DNA of 64,000 nt from Owenia fusiformis (Eukaryota; Annelida; Polychaeta; Sabellida; Oweniidae): NCBI GenBank assembly GCA_903813345.2, contig CAIIXF020000004.1:9430196-9494195 (forward strand), written 5' to 3'. Below, one piece after another: positions 21,460-32,684 of the stretch. A model generated the notes under the pieces. It was not told the DNA's origin. It saw only the letters and a list, made by a program, of their open reading frames with translations, and did no database searches. Every line of letters starts with the position of its first letter. Positions within the stretch are counted from its first letter, which is position 1. The position numbers and the translations under genes are program-made.

Positions 21460-22547
21460 CGAGGGGTGATCAATAAGTAATGGACGCTTTTTTACACAGA
21501 TGCTTTATATAGACCAATCCCTTCGATTTACCTACCAGTGATACATCATTCAACTATCTATCAACTCTGAAGATTTGAAGACAAAATATATGATACATGT
21601 TGATATATCCTTATTTCCGTGAAGGAGGTACAGGTACCCCGGGACCGACATTTACGTCACATATTCTGAAGCTATTTTAGCTTGTTTAACATGCCATGCA
21701 GTTGAATGCAGGCTGAACAAAACAAACCATTATGGTCATGAATTACCCCATTTTGTTATGCCATAGTTGATTTTGAATATTTTATCATCACTATGTGGTA
21801 TTCATGCCACATTCATTCCACAAGGCCCTCTAAATAGGTTCCATCAAATGCTACAAGTACACAATTCCTCATCCTCTTAACTCAAGATTGTGAGACAAGG
21901 CTGAATCCATTCTCTGACATGTTAGCAAGATGCAGTTGCACGGGTTGTTTTATTTCATCAATGTCAATAAACCTGCGTCCTTTCTCGATAGAAATAAGTC
22001 GTATAGAAATGAACAAGTCACATGTGAGCAGATCTGGAAAATATGGTGCATTGGCCAAGGGCTCAATTTTGAGGTCCAGGGATATTGTTTTCTGAACATT
22101 TTGAGATCTGTGGGCAGGTGCATTGTCCATATGGAGTAGGGTCGTTCCCTTCTCTCACCACCCCTTTTTTCCTCAATGCTTTCTCAAATTGACCTGCAAA
22201 CCCCTTCCATACAACATTCTGACATCACAATACTCTCTGTTTATGTGTTACCAGTCAGCAAAAAATTTCAAACAACACAACACTTGTTGCATATAAAAAG
22301 TTCAAATCTAACTGAAATATACCAAACGGGCTAAAAACTGAATATGTGACGTAAATGTCGGTCCCGGGGTACCTGTACCTCCTTCACGGAAATAAGGATA
22401 TATCAACATGTGTTATATATTTTGTCTTCCAATTTTCAGAATTGATAGATAATTGAACGATGTATCACTGGTAGGAAAATCAAAGGGATTGGTCTATAAA
22501 AAGTATCTGTGTAAAAAAAGCGTCCATTACTTATTGATCACCCCTCG
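21460..22547 (-). mobile_element. Mariner-type element, internally degenerate
   Basis: The ends CGAGGGGTGATCAATAAGTA and its inverted complement are flanked by TA. The inverted arms are unusually long at about 200 bp (through 'TTTACGTCACATATTC'). Duplicate B preserves the uninterrupted site (ATATCATATTTGAAGTC, about 32480). The 1.09-kb length and broken transposase make it non-autonomous. Confidence 0.9.
21882..22130 (-). pseudogene. Mariner transposase fragment
   Basis: An 82-residue minus-strand frame reading MDNAPAHRSQN...ANAPYFPDLLTCDLF...KGRRF. The DNAPAH block corresponds to the region around the second catalytic aspartate of mariner (DD34D) transposases. The PYFPDLLTCD block corresponds to the 'YSPDLAPCD' signature. 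The N-terminal DNA-binding part and first aspartate are missing, and the length is about a quarter of a normal transposase. It is therefore a dead fragment inside its own element. Confidence 0.85.
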
Positions 22548-23199
22548 TATGATGTCTACATGTAAAACTGCATCTAGAAAGTGTTTAAAAAAGTATTTAC
22601 TAATTTTGAAAATTTAATCTTCTTATAGACCCAATGTCACAAAATAACAAAAAATCTCCTTTCTTGTGTTGGATAACTACTACTTTCTTTTACTGGACAT
22701 ATTTTTGTATAATTATTTATTATCAGACACATAAGGAATATATCCTCTGTAAAGGAAAAAAGGTGCATTGTCCTTAACCGATCATATATTTTTATTTTTC
22801 GTTATTTTCATACCAAACATTCTGATGTATCTTGTATAGGGTGGGCCAATAAAAACTGGAAATTTTTTCTATTTATTCTATTATTTTTATTTTTGCAGTT
22901 CAATCTACACAAATTCAGATATGGGTAAAATGATTTTTTGTGAAAATGCTAAAGATTAAAGTATTTATGTATGATTAATTTTGGCTTGTCATGGTCATGA
23001 TCTGTATACTGCGAGCACCATGAACAATTTCCAAATTTCCTCTGCTTGAGACATCACAGCGCAGTGATGCTGAAAATACAGTATCTCATACCATACAATA
23101 TCTACCCTTCAAATGGTCTTAATACAATTTCCATCAATTAAAAATTATATATAGTTATCTCTAGGAGAAGCAGGACATGTCTACCTTGATTAATAGCAC

Positions 23200-23293
23200 A
23201 ATAACATCATTTCTAAGGGCAATATAGTGAAATATTGGACCGAAGGCCCAAGGTCCAATATTTCACTATATTGCTCGCAGAAATGACGTTATT
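23200..23293. repeat. Near-perfect hairpin, 42-bp arms
   Basis: Arms 23200-23241 and 23252-23293 are reverse complements with very few mismatches around a ~10-base loop (GAAGGCCCAA). The core is CAATATAGTGAAATATTGGA. It would form a stable cruciform or RNA stem. It lies in the centre of the family-U element. Confidence 0.88.
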
Positions 23294-24138
23294 AGTATAA
23301 TTACCACCATTAACGACCAGGGCTGAAATAGCAAGAAAATCTTACGCACTGAACGATGTCTTATTTCCCGGGAAAAAATTGCCGGTCCAGAATATATTCT
23401 AGACCGGTCCATATGGACCACCACTATGACGTCACAAATTTCTCAAGTCGATATAGTAAAATGAATGCCTTCTAAACTAGAACTAAAACCCCTAGAACTG
23501 GCCCGGCAAAGTGGTAACAATATAACTTAACTGACCCCCACTGTTTCAAAACTTGCACAATAAGTGACAATATGTCTCAAAACCTGCCATTTAAGCCATG
23601 AATGATTGTCAAATACAGCTCAGACTGACTCAAGTTCAGGAAACCCTTGTGTTGAGTGAAAAAAATGAAACATTTTCCCATCGATTGTAACTTTTTGTTA
23701 GTCATCTATTATCTTCAATACTTGAGAGACTCAATAATTGAGAAACAATTCATTGCCATATATATTTATTCGGGGGAAATAACATAGCAGGGTATTAAAA
23801 AATTCCTTAAACTTGAATATGCATCAGTTTTAGTGGTTCACTTTTCAAATTACCCTTATGTATGTGATAGTTATACAAATTAAAATATGTCCAGTAAAAA
23901 AAATATCTGCCCAACACAAGAAAATATGTTTCACTTTTTGTAGTTTTACAACATGGGGTCTATGGAGAATCTCCCCGACCTAGAAGTCACATTTCAAAGA
24001 AAAAATTTCAATGCTGATAAACTCTTTTCAAAACTACATTTTTAGATGTAATTTTATATGTAGATTCCAAATATAACACCAGTTTGACTGAATTGTGAAT
24101 TTTTAATGACGTAAATCAAGATAATTTCTACTCGCATC

Positions 24139-25146
24139 TCGGATATTGTATTTTGGAGTAACCTCTGCATCTGTTTGAAGTACAATAACGTCAGGACTAA
24201 AAACTTTTAACATAATAGGCCTACTCTTAAATGTACATTTTAATGTCACAATATAGTGACTTGATACTATTGACATTTACACGTGTTTTAATCATAGCTT
24301 TGAAAGTTTTCATCAGAACTAGAATTTTGTAGTCCATTTAATTTTAAAGATGTTAAAATTTTCAATCTGCTATGGGGATTGTCTGTTTTGAGGGATCAGA
24401 TTCAAACATGACATTCAGATCCCCCACAGCGGACAGGAACTAACCCTAAATAAAATAACCCTACAACTCTACGTTATTGGCCTTCAAACTTAATTGAATG
24501 GCACTCACATTTATAATATCCCCATTGCAGGAATAGGTTATTTTCTTTAAGAAAGATATGGTGTGAATGTCAACAGTGAGGTTGACTGTGGTAAGCGGTA
24601 AAGGGCCATGTGAGGCCAAGTGATTTTGGACGGTCATATCTTTCACCATGAGTACTTTCTGGCCACTAATACAGTGTTTTTTATTAATACAATACGTTTT
24701 CTTTCAAGTGAAGTCCAAAAGATAGTAATATATCAATCAAACTCTCTAAAAATTATGGAGTAAGACCCCACCTTGGCACTTTTTAAAAAATGTCAGGCTT
24801 ATTTTCCAAAAGAGGATCTTGTTCTTCTCAATTTAAACAAATCAAAAGTTTCTTCTACAATATATTAACAATTCCTGAAAAGGGGACGGTGTTTAAAATG
24901 CGCTAAAGTTAAAAACACATAGCACATGTTATTTTCCAATAGGGAAAATTCATGCTATCCATTTTTCAGCATAATTTTGATCATCGAAAAATGATATCTT
25001 CAAAACTAGACCTTCAAACAATTTTTCTTTTAAAGACGTTTAAGCCCCTTGTTAAGCAAATTTTTCGTTTAATAAAAATCAGAAAAGAGGATTCTGTTTT
25101 GGAAAAAATGTTGACATGGGGTCCTTATTCATAATTTTTCTAATTG
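24139..25146. other. Gene-free stretch between the duplicated blocks
   Basis: No gene. On the minus strand near 24597-24655 it contains the dispersed word 'GAAAGATATG(A/G)C(C/T)GTC', also found at 14279, 25241 and 48209 on the plus strand. The frame at 24952-25134 has no motif. Confidence 0.45.
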
Positions 25147-25628
25147 TTTGATTGATATTTTTATCATCATGGGGACTTCACTCAAAAGAAAACATTGTTT
25201 TAATAAAAACACTGTATTTATGCCCAGAAAGTACTCGTGGTGAAAGATATGGCTGTCTAAAATCAGTTGCCATACATCACATGGACCTTTGCAAATCAAT
25301 ATTAGCAAATGCTGTTTTGGATTTTTATGTATTGAACTGTACTAAAAGCACTCTGCTACATTAACGAATCGTTAAATCAATGTGTGATAACGATTTTCCA
25401 TTTCCGGATGTTTGTAGGGAGGTAAGAATAGCATTGTTTTTGAAAACGTGTTCGTGAAACACGTAGAATGATGGTCCCCTGTCATAACATAGTGTATTTA
25501 TTGCATCGATATTCGGCGTATCTTCACTATCTTCGGTTTTTACCACAGAGTTTAAGTAAAATGCAACATAAACTCGATGGTTACAACAAATTATACCTAT
25601 TATCTAACATACAATTGCAGACTGTCTA

Positions 25629-25768
25629 GTGCCTTGGTCACATTTGCTCCGATTTTCACTACGGCGCCCGGCCGATTGAGTATTTTGTTCAAAATTGAAT
25701 ACAATATTGAACAAAACACTCAATCGGCCGGGCGCCGACCGATCGATCGGGGCATATGTGACCAAGGC
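25629..25768. mobile_element. Short palindromic MITE (GTCACATTTGC family)
   Basis: Two ~60-bp inverted arms (TGCCTTGGTCACATTTGCTC...; centre GAGTATTTTGTTCAA / TTGAACAAAACACTC) around a minimal loop. Copy A has the undisturbed site (GACTGTCTTACACAACC, 14658-14674). The target looks like TA or a 3-bp TWA and is not resolved. GC-rich CCCGGCCGATTGAG words link it to 15848-16060 and, by style, to 49364-50047. Open frames on both strands here are palindrome artefacts. Confidence 0.8.
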
Positions 25769-26042
25769 ATTATACAACCAATATGGTGCTTCGAAAGTAT
25801 ATTCGATCCGATCGAATATACATATTTTAAATACATGCGATAGCACGCATCATTCGTTTGCGATACACTTATTTATGTGGACTTTATAGTCACGTAACAA
25901 AACTTGATGATTTGATGTAACATCAAATCGAATGTTCATGTTTTATTGTGGGTTAAAGTCACGTGACTTATGCTCTAGTCACGCGACTTGTGCCATCTGT
26001 ATATTCTTCACGAAACAATGGCACACGCAGCGTGAGATTTTA

Positions 26043-26901
26043 GAGAGATTTCGCACATACATAAAATACAACTTATAACGTATACTTATACTTATAAGAA
26101 AAGGTACAAGGTGTTTCATAATGTGGGCTTTTCGTCAGGAAATATCTTCTCGGACTGTAATAAATAAAGGTCAAAGGGATGCCATTTGTACTTTCTTGAA
26201 TTGTAGCATGTTTAGTTGATCCAAATGTGTTTGTCTAGAATAAAATAGGCTCATATATAGTACGTACATATAGACCAATCTCTTCTCAAATTGACTTTTT
26301 GGAGATGCTCGTTATGAAACACCTTGTATGTCATTTGTTGAGCTACTGAATGGGTCGTTTCCAGGAATTGCTAGAACCTACTGGTTTGATTGGTGTTTCA
26401 AATTGATGGTTAAAGTATTTGATTGGATACTGTTCTTACTCAGCCAATTAATTCTAAAAAATGCTTGCGGTCAATTGTTCCACACACATGTAGGCAAAGC
26501 TTTATATGGAGATCCAATTGTATAAGTTTATTATCTATGTGTATATACAATTTTGTAAGTTCATTGAACTTATACTGATCAAGAAAACTTTGAAATAATC
26601 AACTTGTTTATGTAACGACTCACTTTAAAGGATCATGACTCACTTTAAAGGGTCGTGTTTATAATACACTACAACTACGAGGACACGGAAGCAAGCATTT
26701 AATTATAATGAGCATAATCTACACGTGCAGATGACCGTGTATTCACAGTCTCTAGTTGATGGAACCTTTCTATATCGGGAATTGTTATGTTCCATTAAGT
26801 ACAATTTAAAATTGATTTTAGTAAATATAATAGTTCGACATGACCCTTTAAACTATACGTATACGTATAAGTTGTACTTTCACTTATGTGCGAAATCTCT
26901 C
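26043..26901. mobile_element. TA-target element with GAGAGATTTCGCAC ends
   Basis: The terminal inverted repeats GAGAGATTTCGCACATA and TATGTGCGAAATCTCTC extend about 45 bp and are flanked by TA. Copy A lacks it (GTGAGATTTTACCTTAC, 14900-14916). There is no recognisable transposase. The frame at 26328-26525 has no known motif. It hosts the nested element at 26107-26326. Confidence 0.85.
26107..26326. mobile_element. Nested TA-target MITE with CAAGGTGTTTCATAA ends
   Basis: CAAGGTGTTTCATAA at the left and its inverse TTATGAAACACCTTG at the right are flanked by TA. It lies wholly inside the element 26043-26901, so it inserted later. It is 220 bp and non-coding. Confidence 0.85.
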
Positions 26902-27164
26902 TAATACTTTTAAAATTACTTATTAAACTTTTGAAGTGTGAATAATTATCAAATTTTTCCCCCGGCCTGCTTCATACATTTCGAAATGTTTTTCTACGTC
27001 ACTGGTCACGTTACAAAACCGAATACTTTTATCTATCACGGCCACTTGTCAAGAAGTGTACATTGATATAATGCGGCACAAGCCGAATATAGATGATACA
27101 CGACCGAATAAGAATGAATCTGATAAATTGATCAATTTCATAATTGAGCGAAAATCTTTAAAAA

Positions 27165-27565
27165 GTATCAAAGGATATAACAAGCCAAGTACTTATCCAA
27201 GTCAATGGGTTAGTATTGAATGGATGTCAAGGTGACGGAATTATTGTCAGTATTGACCTTGTTTACCCCTGCAGTTTATGTTGGCTGACTAGTTTATGTT
27301 TTAGAAATATCAAATAAGCGTGTTGAGTTACAATTTATATTCCTTTGAAAACTATTAATAGAAAGTTTTATTTACCAAAATATTAAAAGTAAAATAATTA
27401 ATTTGATGCAAGAATTTGCGGAAAAATTAAAAAAAAACTTTGTTTGAAAATAATAACATAGACCCAAATTGATGAAATGACGTCACCATGCACTTCAAAA
27501 TCATTTTCCTGCATATACCAATACATTAATGCATCGATATGCTCTAAGCTGATTGGCTGAGACGC
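27165..27565. mobile_element. Insertion unique to duplicate B, unclassified
   Basis: About 400 bases separate 'AAAATCTTTAAA' from 'TATATTTATAAATTGTAT'-type sequence that is contiguous in copy A (15186-15225). No clear inverted ends or target duplication were found, so the type is unknown and the limits approximate. Confidence 0.45.
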
Positions 27566-27652
27566 ATTTAGTATGTTTATAAATTGTATATAGATCGACT
27601 TCTTTAATAGAATGCATATGTGTAAGTAATATTTTTTATTTATTACGTGTAG

Positions 27653-28164
27653 GTACCTCATCGAGTTGGGTGGATACGCCAGATGCATGTATATCAGGAT
27701 ACAACAACAAACAAATAGAGGATATCGAAACTATGAAAAGATGCAAAAGGAAGTGTGAATCGGAGACAGCATTTGTATGCCATCCTCCTAAGCAGGTGTC
27801 CAGAATCCGTACCTCCTTCTTCCCCCTGCTATAAGCAGTTAGCATTTTCCCGATTAAGAACTCGCAATTTGATTGGCTGTCACAACACTGCGACAGAAAT
27901 CATGTATACGTCATCGGCGCATAATAAGATCACGTGATTTAGTTTAATCGGGCGCGTCCAACTTGGTTATAGCAGGGGGTAAAAAGAAAGAAGATATTCT
28001 GGATTTTGAAGCCCTGTGATCGGAGGATGTTGTATGCCGGTCAGTTGATTTCAATCCATCGGAGGAGGATTGTTTTTTCTCGGAGGAATACTCTGGGACA
28101 CAATCGATAAGCTCACCATGCAAATCTTCAGATACTGTGTACTATGCCGAGAGATCTCTTACAG
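27653..28164 (+). pseudogene. PAN-mucin gene 3, PAN/Apple exon split by a MITE
   Basis: Acceptor TTACGTGTAG. The exon starts GTSSSWVDTPDACISGYN and reaches ...CESETAFVC at 27780, where a 249-bp MITE plus an 8-bp duplication intervene. It resumes at 28038 with RSVDFNPSEEDCFFSEEY and ends YAERSLT at 28164. With the insertion removed the exon is again 255 bp, all six cysteines are present and phase 1-1 is kept. The 257 extra bases shift the frame, and the read-through meets TAA after about 19 codons. The donor GTAACA abuts a second transposon at 28169. No signal-peptide exon was found upstream. This copy is probably non-functional unless the insert is spliced out or the exon skipped. Confidence 0.82.
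27781..28029. mobile_element. hAT-type MITE, copy 1 (family M2), inside the PAN exon
   Basis: The ends CATCCTCC and GGAGGATG are flanked by an exact 8-bp duplication, TTGTATGC (27773-27780, 28030-28037). The second copy at 54428-54711 has identical ends and a different 8-bp duplication (CATATGGT), which confirms the boundaries and target length. It is non-coding. An 8-bp duplication fits the hAT superfamily. Confidence 0.93.
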
Positions 28165-28168
28165 GTAA

Positions 28169-28658
28169 CACCCCAGTCACATTTCCTACGGCGACCTTGC
28201 GGTCTATCATTTCTGCGGCCAGTAACATTTCTACGCTCGCCGTGGAATTTCTGCGCTCTCATACTTTTGCAGTCACATTTCCCACGGCAGCCGCACGGTG
28301 AATTTTAAATTTTTGTTGATAAATAATACTTTTTTCATTTTATTTACATCAAGACAATTTATAAATGTTATTCATAGTGCTAGGATGTAATATCAAATGA
28401 AAAGTGATCGTGAAACATTGACAAATAATGATTCAATCTTGTTGAGCCAGTTGATTTCTATGGGGAACTCAGAAATGAACAAATATTATTACTCCGAGTT
28501 ATAATTTCTACGCCTTCCCTTCGGCCTGTAAAAATCTGCATTCGCCGTACGGAGGTCGCAAGACGAGCGTAGTTTTTTTACGCTCGCCGCAGAAATTCAC
28601 CGATTTAATTGATCTGCGGTCGACTTGCGGCCGCCGTGCGACAAATGTGACTGGGGTG
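28169..28658. mobile_element. TWA-target MITE, copy 3 (family M1), at a splice donor
   Basis: CACCCCAGTCACATTT ends as at 2359 and 5333. It is inserted four bases into intron 2 of gene 3. Flanks are TAA at the left and TTA at the right, while the uninterrupted paralogue reads GGTAACATTC (15544-15553). That indicates a TAA target with one later substitution. The donor GTAACA is unchanged because the element starts with CA. Confidence 0.9.
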
Positions 28659-28661
28659 TTA

Positions 28662-30855
28662 CATTCAATTTCTAGATAAACGATAAAGGATTTAAACTCA
28701 GAGCACAATGAATTGTTGATGGTTTTAATCACGAATGACTTGTATGAATATACATGTACTATGAATGGGGGCGAAAGTCAGAATTCACAACATCCTCAAT
28801 TCATTGAGGCATGTGCTTTAATTTCAAATATATTGTAGAATATCACAAAAAGAAATATTTATTTTACATGGTATCTGAATAAATCGAGTTTTAAATACTG
28901 TTGTCGAAATACTCATGTTTGCAAATCAAGAACGATGGAATTGATAAAGTTCCTAATGATGGCTGGGTCACATTTGCTCCGATTCATCGACAGATTATTA
29001 TTATGCAATTATTGGAGTATTTTGTTCAAAAATGATTTCAACTTGCTTCAAATTGACTAAATATTTTTTATATCATATACACGTTTTCAGGAGTTCACAT
29101 CTGACCTAAAATTTGAGATTTGACCTTAATTTTGAAGAAAATACTGAATCCGCAGGGCGCCGGCCGATGATATCGGAGCAAATATGATGCTTGCCATTTG
29201 AATTCCTATCTGTATGGACTTCGAGACTGGATTTCGTCCATCACATAACATATAAAACTAAATATATACTTTGTCAATTTATCTAGGAGTACTATAGTAT
29301 ACTCTAATGAGTATTGGTTATAATTTTTTCAAGCTTTTCTTCAACATGTATTGCGATGACTTCAGTATTCATGAAATGTCCCCTGGTGTTCTGGTTCTCG
29401 ATTGTGATATTCATTTGGTTTGGAGGGGGAAGGGGGTGTTAGGCATTTTGATTCTGCGTTGGATCATGGTTTTGGGGTGTATAGGTTATATTTTTCATAT
29501 GACAGGTTTACACTTACAGTTTGCATGTGTTTGCTTATATTTTAATCTTACCCATTGTCATCAAAATGTGATATGTGAAACTTTTTATTTAATTTCAAAA
29601 TGTGCTTGTAGCTTTTAAAGGACTTTTTGTTGGAAAGTTGTGAATCTATTTAAAACTAAATTATAGAGATTTACACCAGTTAAAAGTTCTCATCTTCTGT
29701 GTGCAAAAAATGTTGATAAATAAGCAAAAATAAAATCATCCATGCATGAAAGTGGTTCAGAGAAAAATGCATTTTAGAACTTTAGTTCTCATAGAAACCA
29801 ATCCTACATCAATATTTAAGACATGATATACTCTTCTTTTCAACCTCGTTAGACAATCAACAATGGTCTGTTTTGAAAGCTTATCGTATTTAGTAAAGAC
29901 TGACATGGACACTTTTTCATTTTTTCAAAATATAGTGCATCCTAAATAACATGTTATTAAGGATGCATTTTCCATATGCTGAAACATTAAAGGGCAACAA
30001 GGACTGTAGAGAGAAAATTCGAAAATTTTTAGTTATTCTAAGCTATCAGGTCAATATTTGGCTTAACACTTTCTTTGACATACCCATTTTCTTAAAATGT
30101 ATGTATAACTTTTTGGCCTACGACACACATCTATTATATGTGTCTCTGTGGCTCTTATCAGCCAAAAAACATTATTTGCCTATGTTAATATTGTGATGTA
30201 ATAGTATTGTTATTGTATAATATTATGTAATATCATTTTTACTATAAATAAAAAGAATTTTATACAGGCCACAGGATAGCTCGAAATACACCAACACATT
30301 TTGTATCATGTTTGCATGATTTATTGTTACGGAGTCATAAAAACTATTAATTTCAGCATTACGAAGTGTAAGTTCAGTTCAAAGCTTCTACAAATATTAT
30401 TATTTAGATACTTATAGATTTTTAAGATTCACCACATTTCAAAAGGAATATCAGCTGAAATAATGTCCATCCGGGGGGTTTCTTTGTAGATAATGAAAAT
30501 ATGTGTTAGTATTGATGAAATATCTAAACTTAAATATATTTTGACACTGGTCGATAATCATTGAATGACCCCTCTGCACTTATTGTTGCACCTTTAAAGT
30601 GGCATGTTAAATATTATTGTTACATTTTACTATTAAAAGGCATATCCGATCTTTGTGTTAATAATGTGTTATGCATTGTTCAGAGGAATATTTGATAATT
30701 AAAACAAAGACAAAGAATCTTTAAAAAAACTGAAATAACTTTGAATTCGTGAAAAATAGTTAACGAATGAATGATAAAAACATATAGTCATACTTAAGAT
30801 GGAATATTTTATGGCATGTAAAGTCATTATAAAAAACATCATTAACTGATTTCAG
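28662..30855. other. Gene 3 intron 2, no gene
   Basis: It aligns with gene 2 intron 2. It includes the damaged MITE at 28969-29186, a family-G repeat copy (about 29930-30620) and a ~240-bp insertion near 30105-30345 absent from copy A (possible AACT duplication). Frames at 29307-29618 and 29951-30196 are not preserved in copy A. Confidence 0.55.
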
Positions 30856-31505
30856 ACCCTGCTACGCCCCCCACTACACAAAATGATGTAACTACTGAGC
30901 ACACTACCCAACCAACTACACAACATGATGCGACTACCGAGCCTACAACCCAACCAACTACACAAAATGATGCGACTACCGAGCCTACAACCCAACCAAC
31001 TACACAAAATGATGCGACTACCGAGCCTACTACTCAACCATCTACACAAAATGTTGTGACTACTCAGCCTACTACCCAACCAACTACACAAAATGATGCG
31101 ACTACCGAGCCTACTACCAAACCAACTACACAAAATGATGCGACTACCGAGCCTACTACCCAACAAACTACAAAAAATGATGTGACTACCGAGCCAACTA
31201 CCCAACCAACTACACAAGATATCTTTGTTGCACCTAAGAACCGCCCATTATTTATCAACGAAATCATAAAAGCAAAACTCGAGTCCGAAGTGTATAAACC
31301 TCCTAAGAAGAAAGAGCTTGTACCAGTCGAAGCAAAATATGCAGCGGTTGTTGGTGTGCCTCCCTGTATGATCATTATTATTTCCGTTGTGCTATTTGTT
31401 CTATCTGATTTGCCCACAATATTTAGGGACATTAGGAGAGGTTGTAGGTACACCAAAAGTTCTGTTCTGTTTTTGACTGGTAGGTATCCGCAAGGACAGG
31501 CATAG
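30856..31505 (+). CDS. PAN-mucin gene 3, terminal exon: stalk, TM helix, tail
   Basis: The acceptor is CTGATTTCAG. Phase 1 start DPATPPTTQNDVTTEHTTQP is followed by about eight 14-residue units, mainly TTEPTTQPTTQNDA. Then comes DIFVAPKNRPLFINEIIKAK, a basic cluster, the helix PPCMIIIISVVLFVLSDL and a tail ending TGRYPQGQA before TAG. The open frame is intact throughout, unlike the gene's PAN exon. It has the shortest stalk of the cluster. Because its junction is phase 1, it could still be joined to any other PAN or signal exon of the cluster. The minus-strand frame 30852-31217 is a shadow of the repeat. Confidence 0.8.
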
Positions 31506-32684
31506 TTGATCATGGCACAACCTTGGAGATATCAGAAAAGCATCTCATAGTCTCTGGCCAAGTAAACGTGTTACAAACAATACATCTTCAACAAAACTTG
31601 AGACAACAGCAATAAAAAGAAAAACATCACTGAGTACACAAGTCATTAGGAAATAACCCCCCAGCTGTTCCTGTTAACCAATGCGAAAAGAAACAGCGTC
31701 TAATACTCCACCCCAAACCATCCAAGTACCAATATTACAATCCGAGACCATCACGCATCATTACAATACAGGTTGTAGAATAGATTTAAAATCCATAGCC
31801 AATACTCTTAGCATCAGTTATTGTTGTTAATACTGATAGTCATGCAAGATAAACCATTCAGTCTCAAATGATTCGGGACAGACAAGATCCAATGTCAAAG
31901 TCTATACGCGTATCAATGGGTCAAAACTCATCCACAAAGCCATCGCAATAACTCAGAGCAAAGTGGAGTTATCCATTAATTACACACCGAAAGGAAGGTA
32001 TTTTTTGCAAAAAAGGTACTTAATTCAGTACACTAAAACAAAACACCTGAGGTAAAAAAAATAGTTGTTTTTTCCTCATTTTTACAACAAATGATAACGA
32101 GATCCCAATGCATTCCATCACACAGACAACAATAAAATGAAAATTGTTATAATATTAAAGTCACTTTCAATAGATGCCAGCCTTGTAGTTTTGTATCCCA
32201 CAGGATCCTTCCCCAATTACCACTTGTTATTCAGATTACCCTCTGTCAATATGAGATTATTTGCCGTTTGTACCCTCTCGTGATTTTTGATCTTTCAAAA
32301 GTATTTTATGTCGAGATACTTTTAGGAAGTACATGTAGTAACACGGTTCTGACTAACTTGGATGTCAGATCAGAACTACCTTCCAACCAAACATTGTTGA
32401 TTTAGCAACATACTATCTAGATGCGAGTAGAATAATCTTGATTTACTTCATTAAATATTCAAAACTTTAGTTAAAGGGATATCATATTTGAAGTCTACAT
32501 GTAAAATTGCATCAAGAAATTTGGTTAAAAAAAGTATTTACCAATTTTGAAAATTTAATCTTCTTATAGACCCAAAGTCACAACATCCCAAAAAGTAAAA
32601 TCTCCTTTCACAAATATTATTTTTCTTTTACTGGACATATTTCCGTATACTTATTTATTATCAGACACATAAAGATTATATCCT

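Larger units (their letters stand above)
14200..22745. repeat. Segmental duplication, left copy (A), containing PAN-mucin gene 2
   Basis: The order and sequence of blocks match 25147-32684. Shared blocks include 'ATCATCATGGGGACTT', 'GAAAGATATGGCTGTCTAAA', the PAN exon, intron 2, the stalk exon and its 3' flank, through to the 'GACACATAA' block. The two halves differ mainly by transposon insertions unique to one side. The left boundary is near 14200/25147. The right boundary falls inside a terminal-inverted-repeat element (21394-24138). Confidence 0.85.
21394..24138. mobile_element. Terminal-inverted-repeat element (family U) with nested mariner
   Basis: The left end GATGCGAGTAGAAATAATCT and its inverse near 24111-24138 bound inverted arms of about 260 bp once the nested mariner is removed. 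Shared arm words include 'TTTTACTGGACATATTT' and 'CTTGTGTTGG'. Duplicate B keeps only the left arm (32411-32684). A lone right arm occurs at 53895-54275. Target-site duplication was not resolved. The centre holds a strong hairpin (23200-23293). Confidence 0.6.
25147..32684. repeat. Segmental duplication, right copy (B), containing PAN-mucin gene 3
   Basis: Counterpart of 14200-22745. Insertions unique to this copy are at 25629-25768, 26043-26901, about 27165-27565, 27781-28029, 28169-28658 and about 30105-30345. Those unique to copy A are absent here. Confidence 0.85.

Noticed and set aside
25577-25846. Overlapping open frames on both strands with similar sequence
   Set aside because: They are the two arms of a palindromic MITE read from each side.
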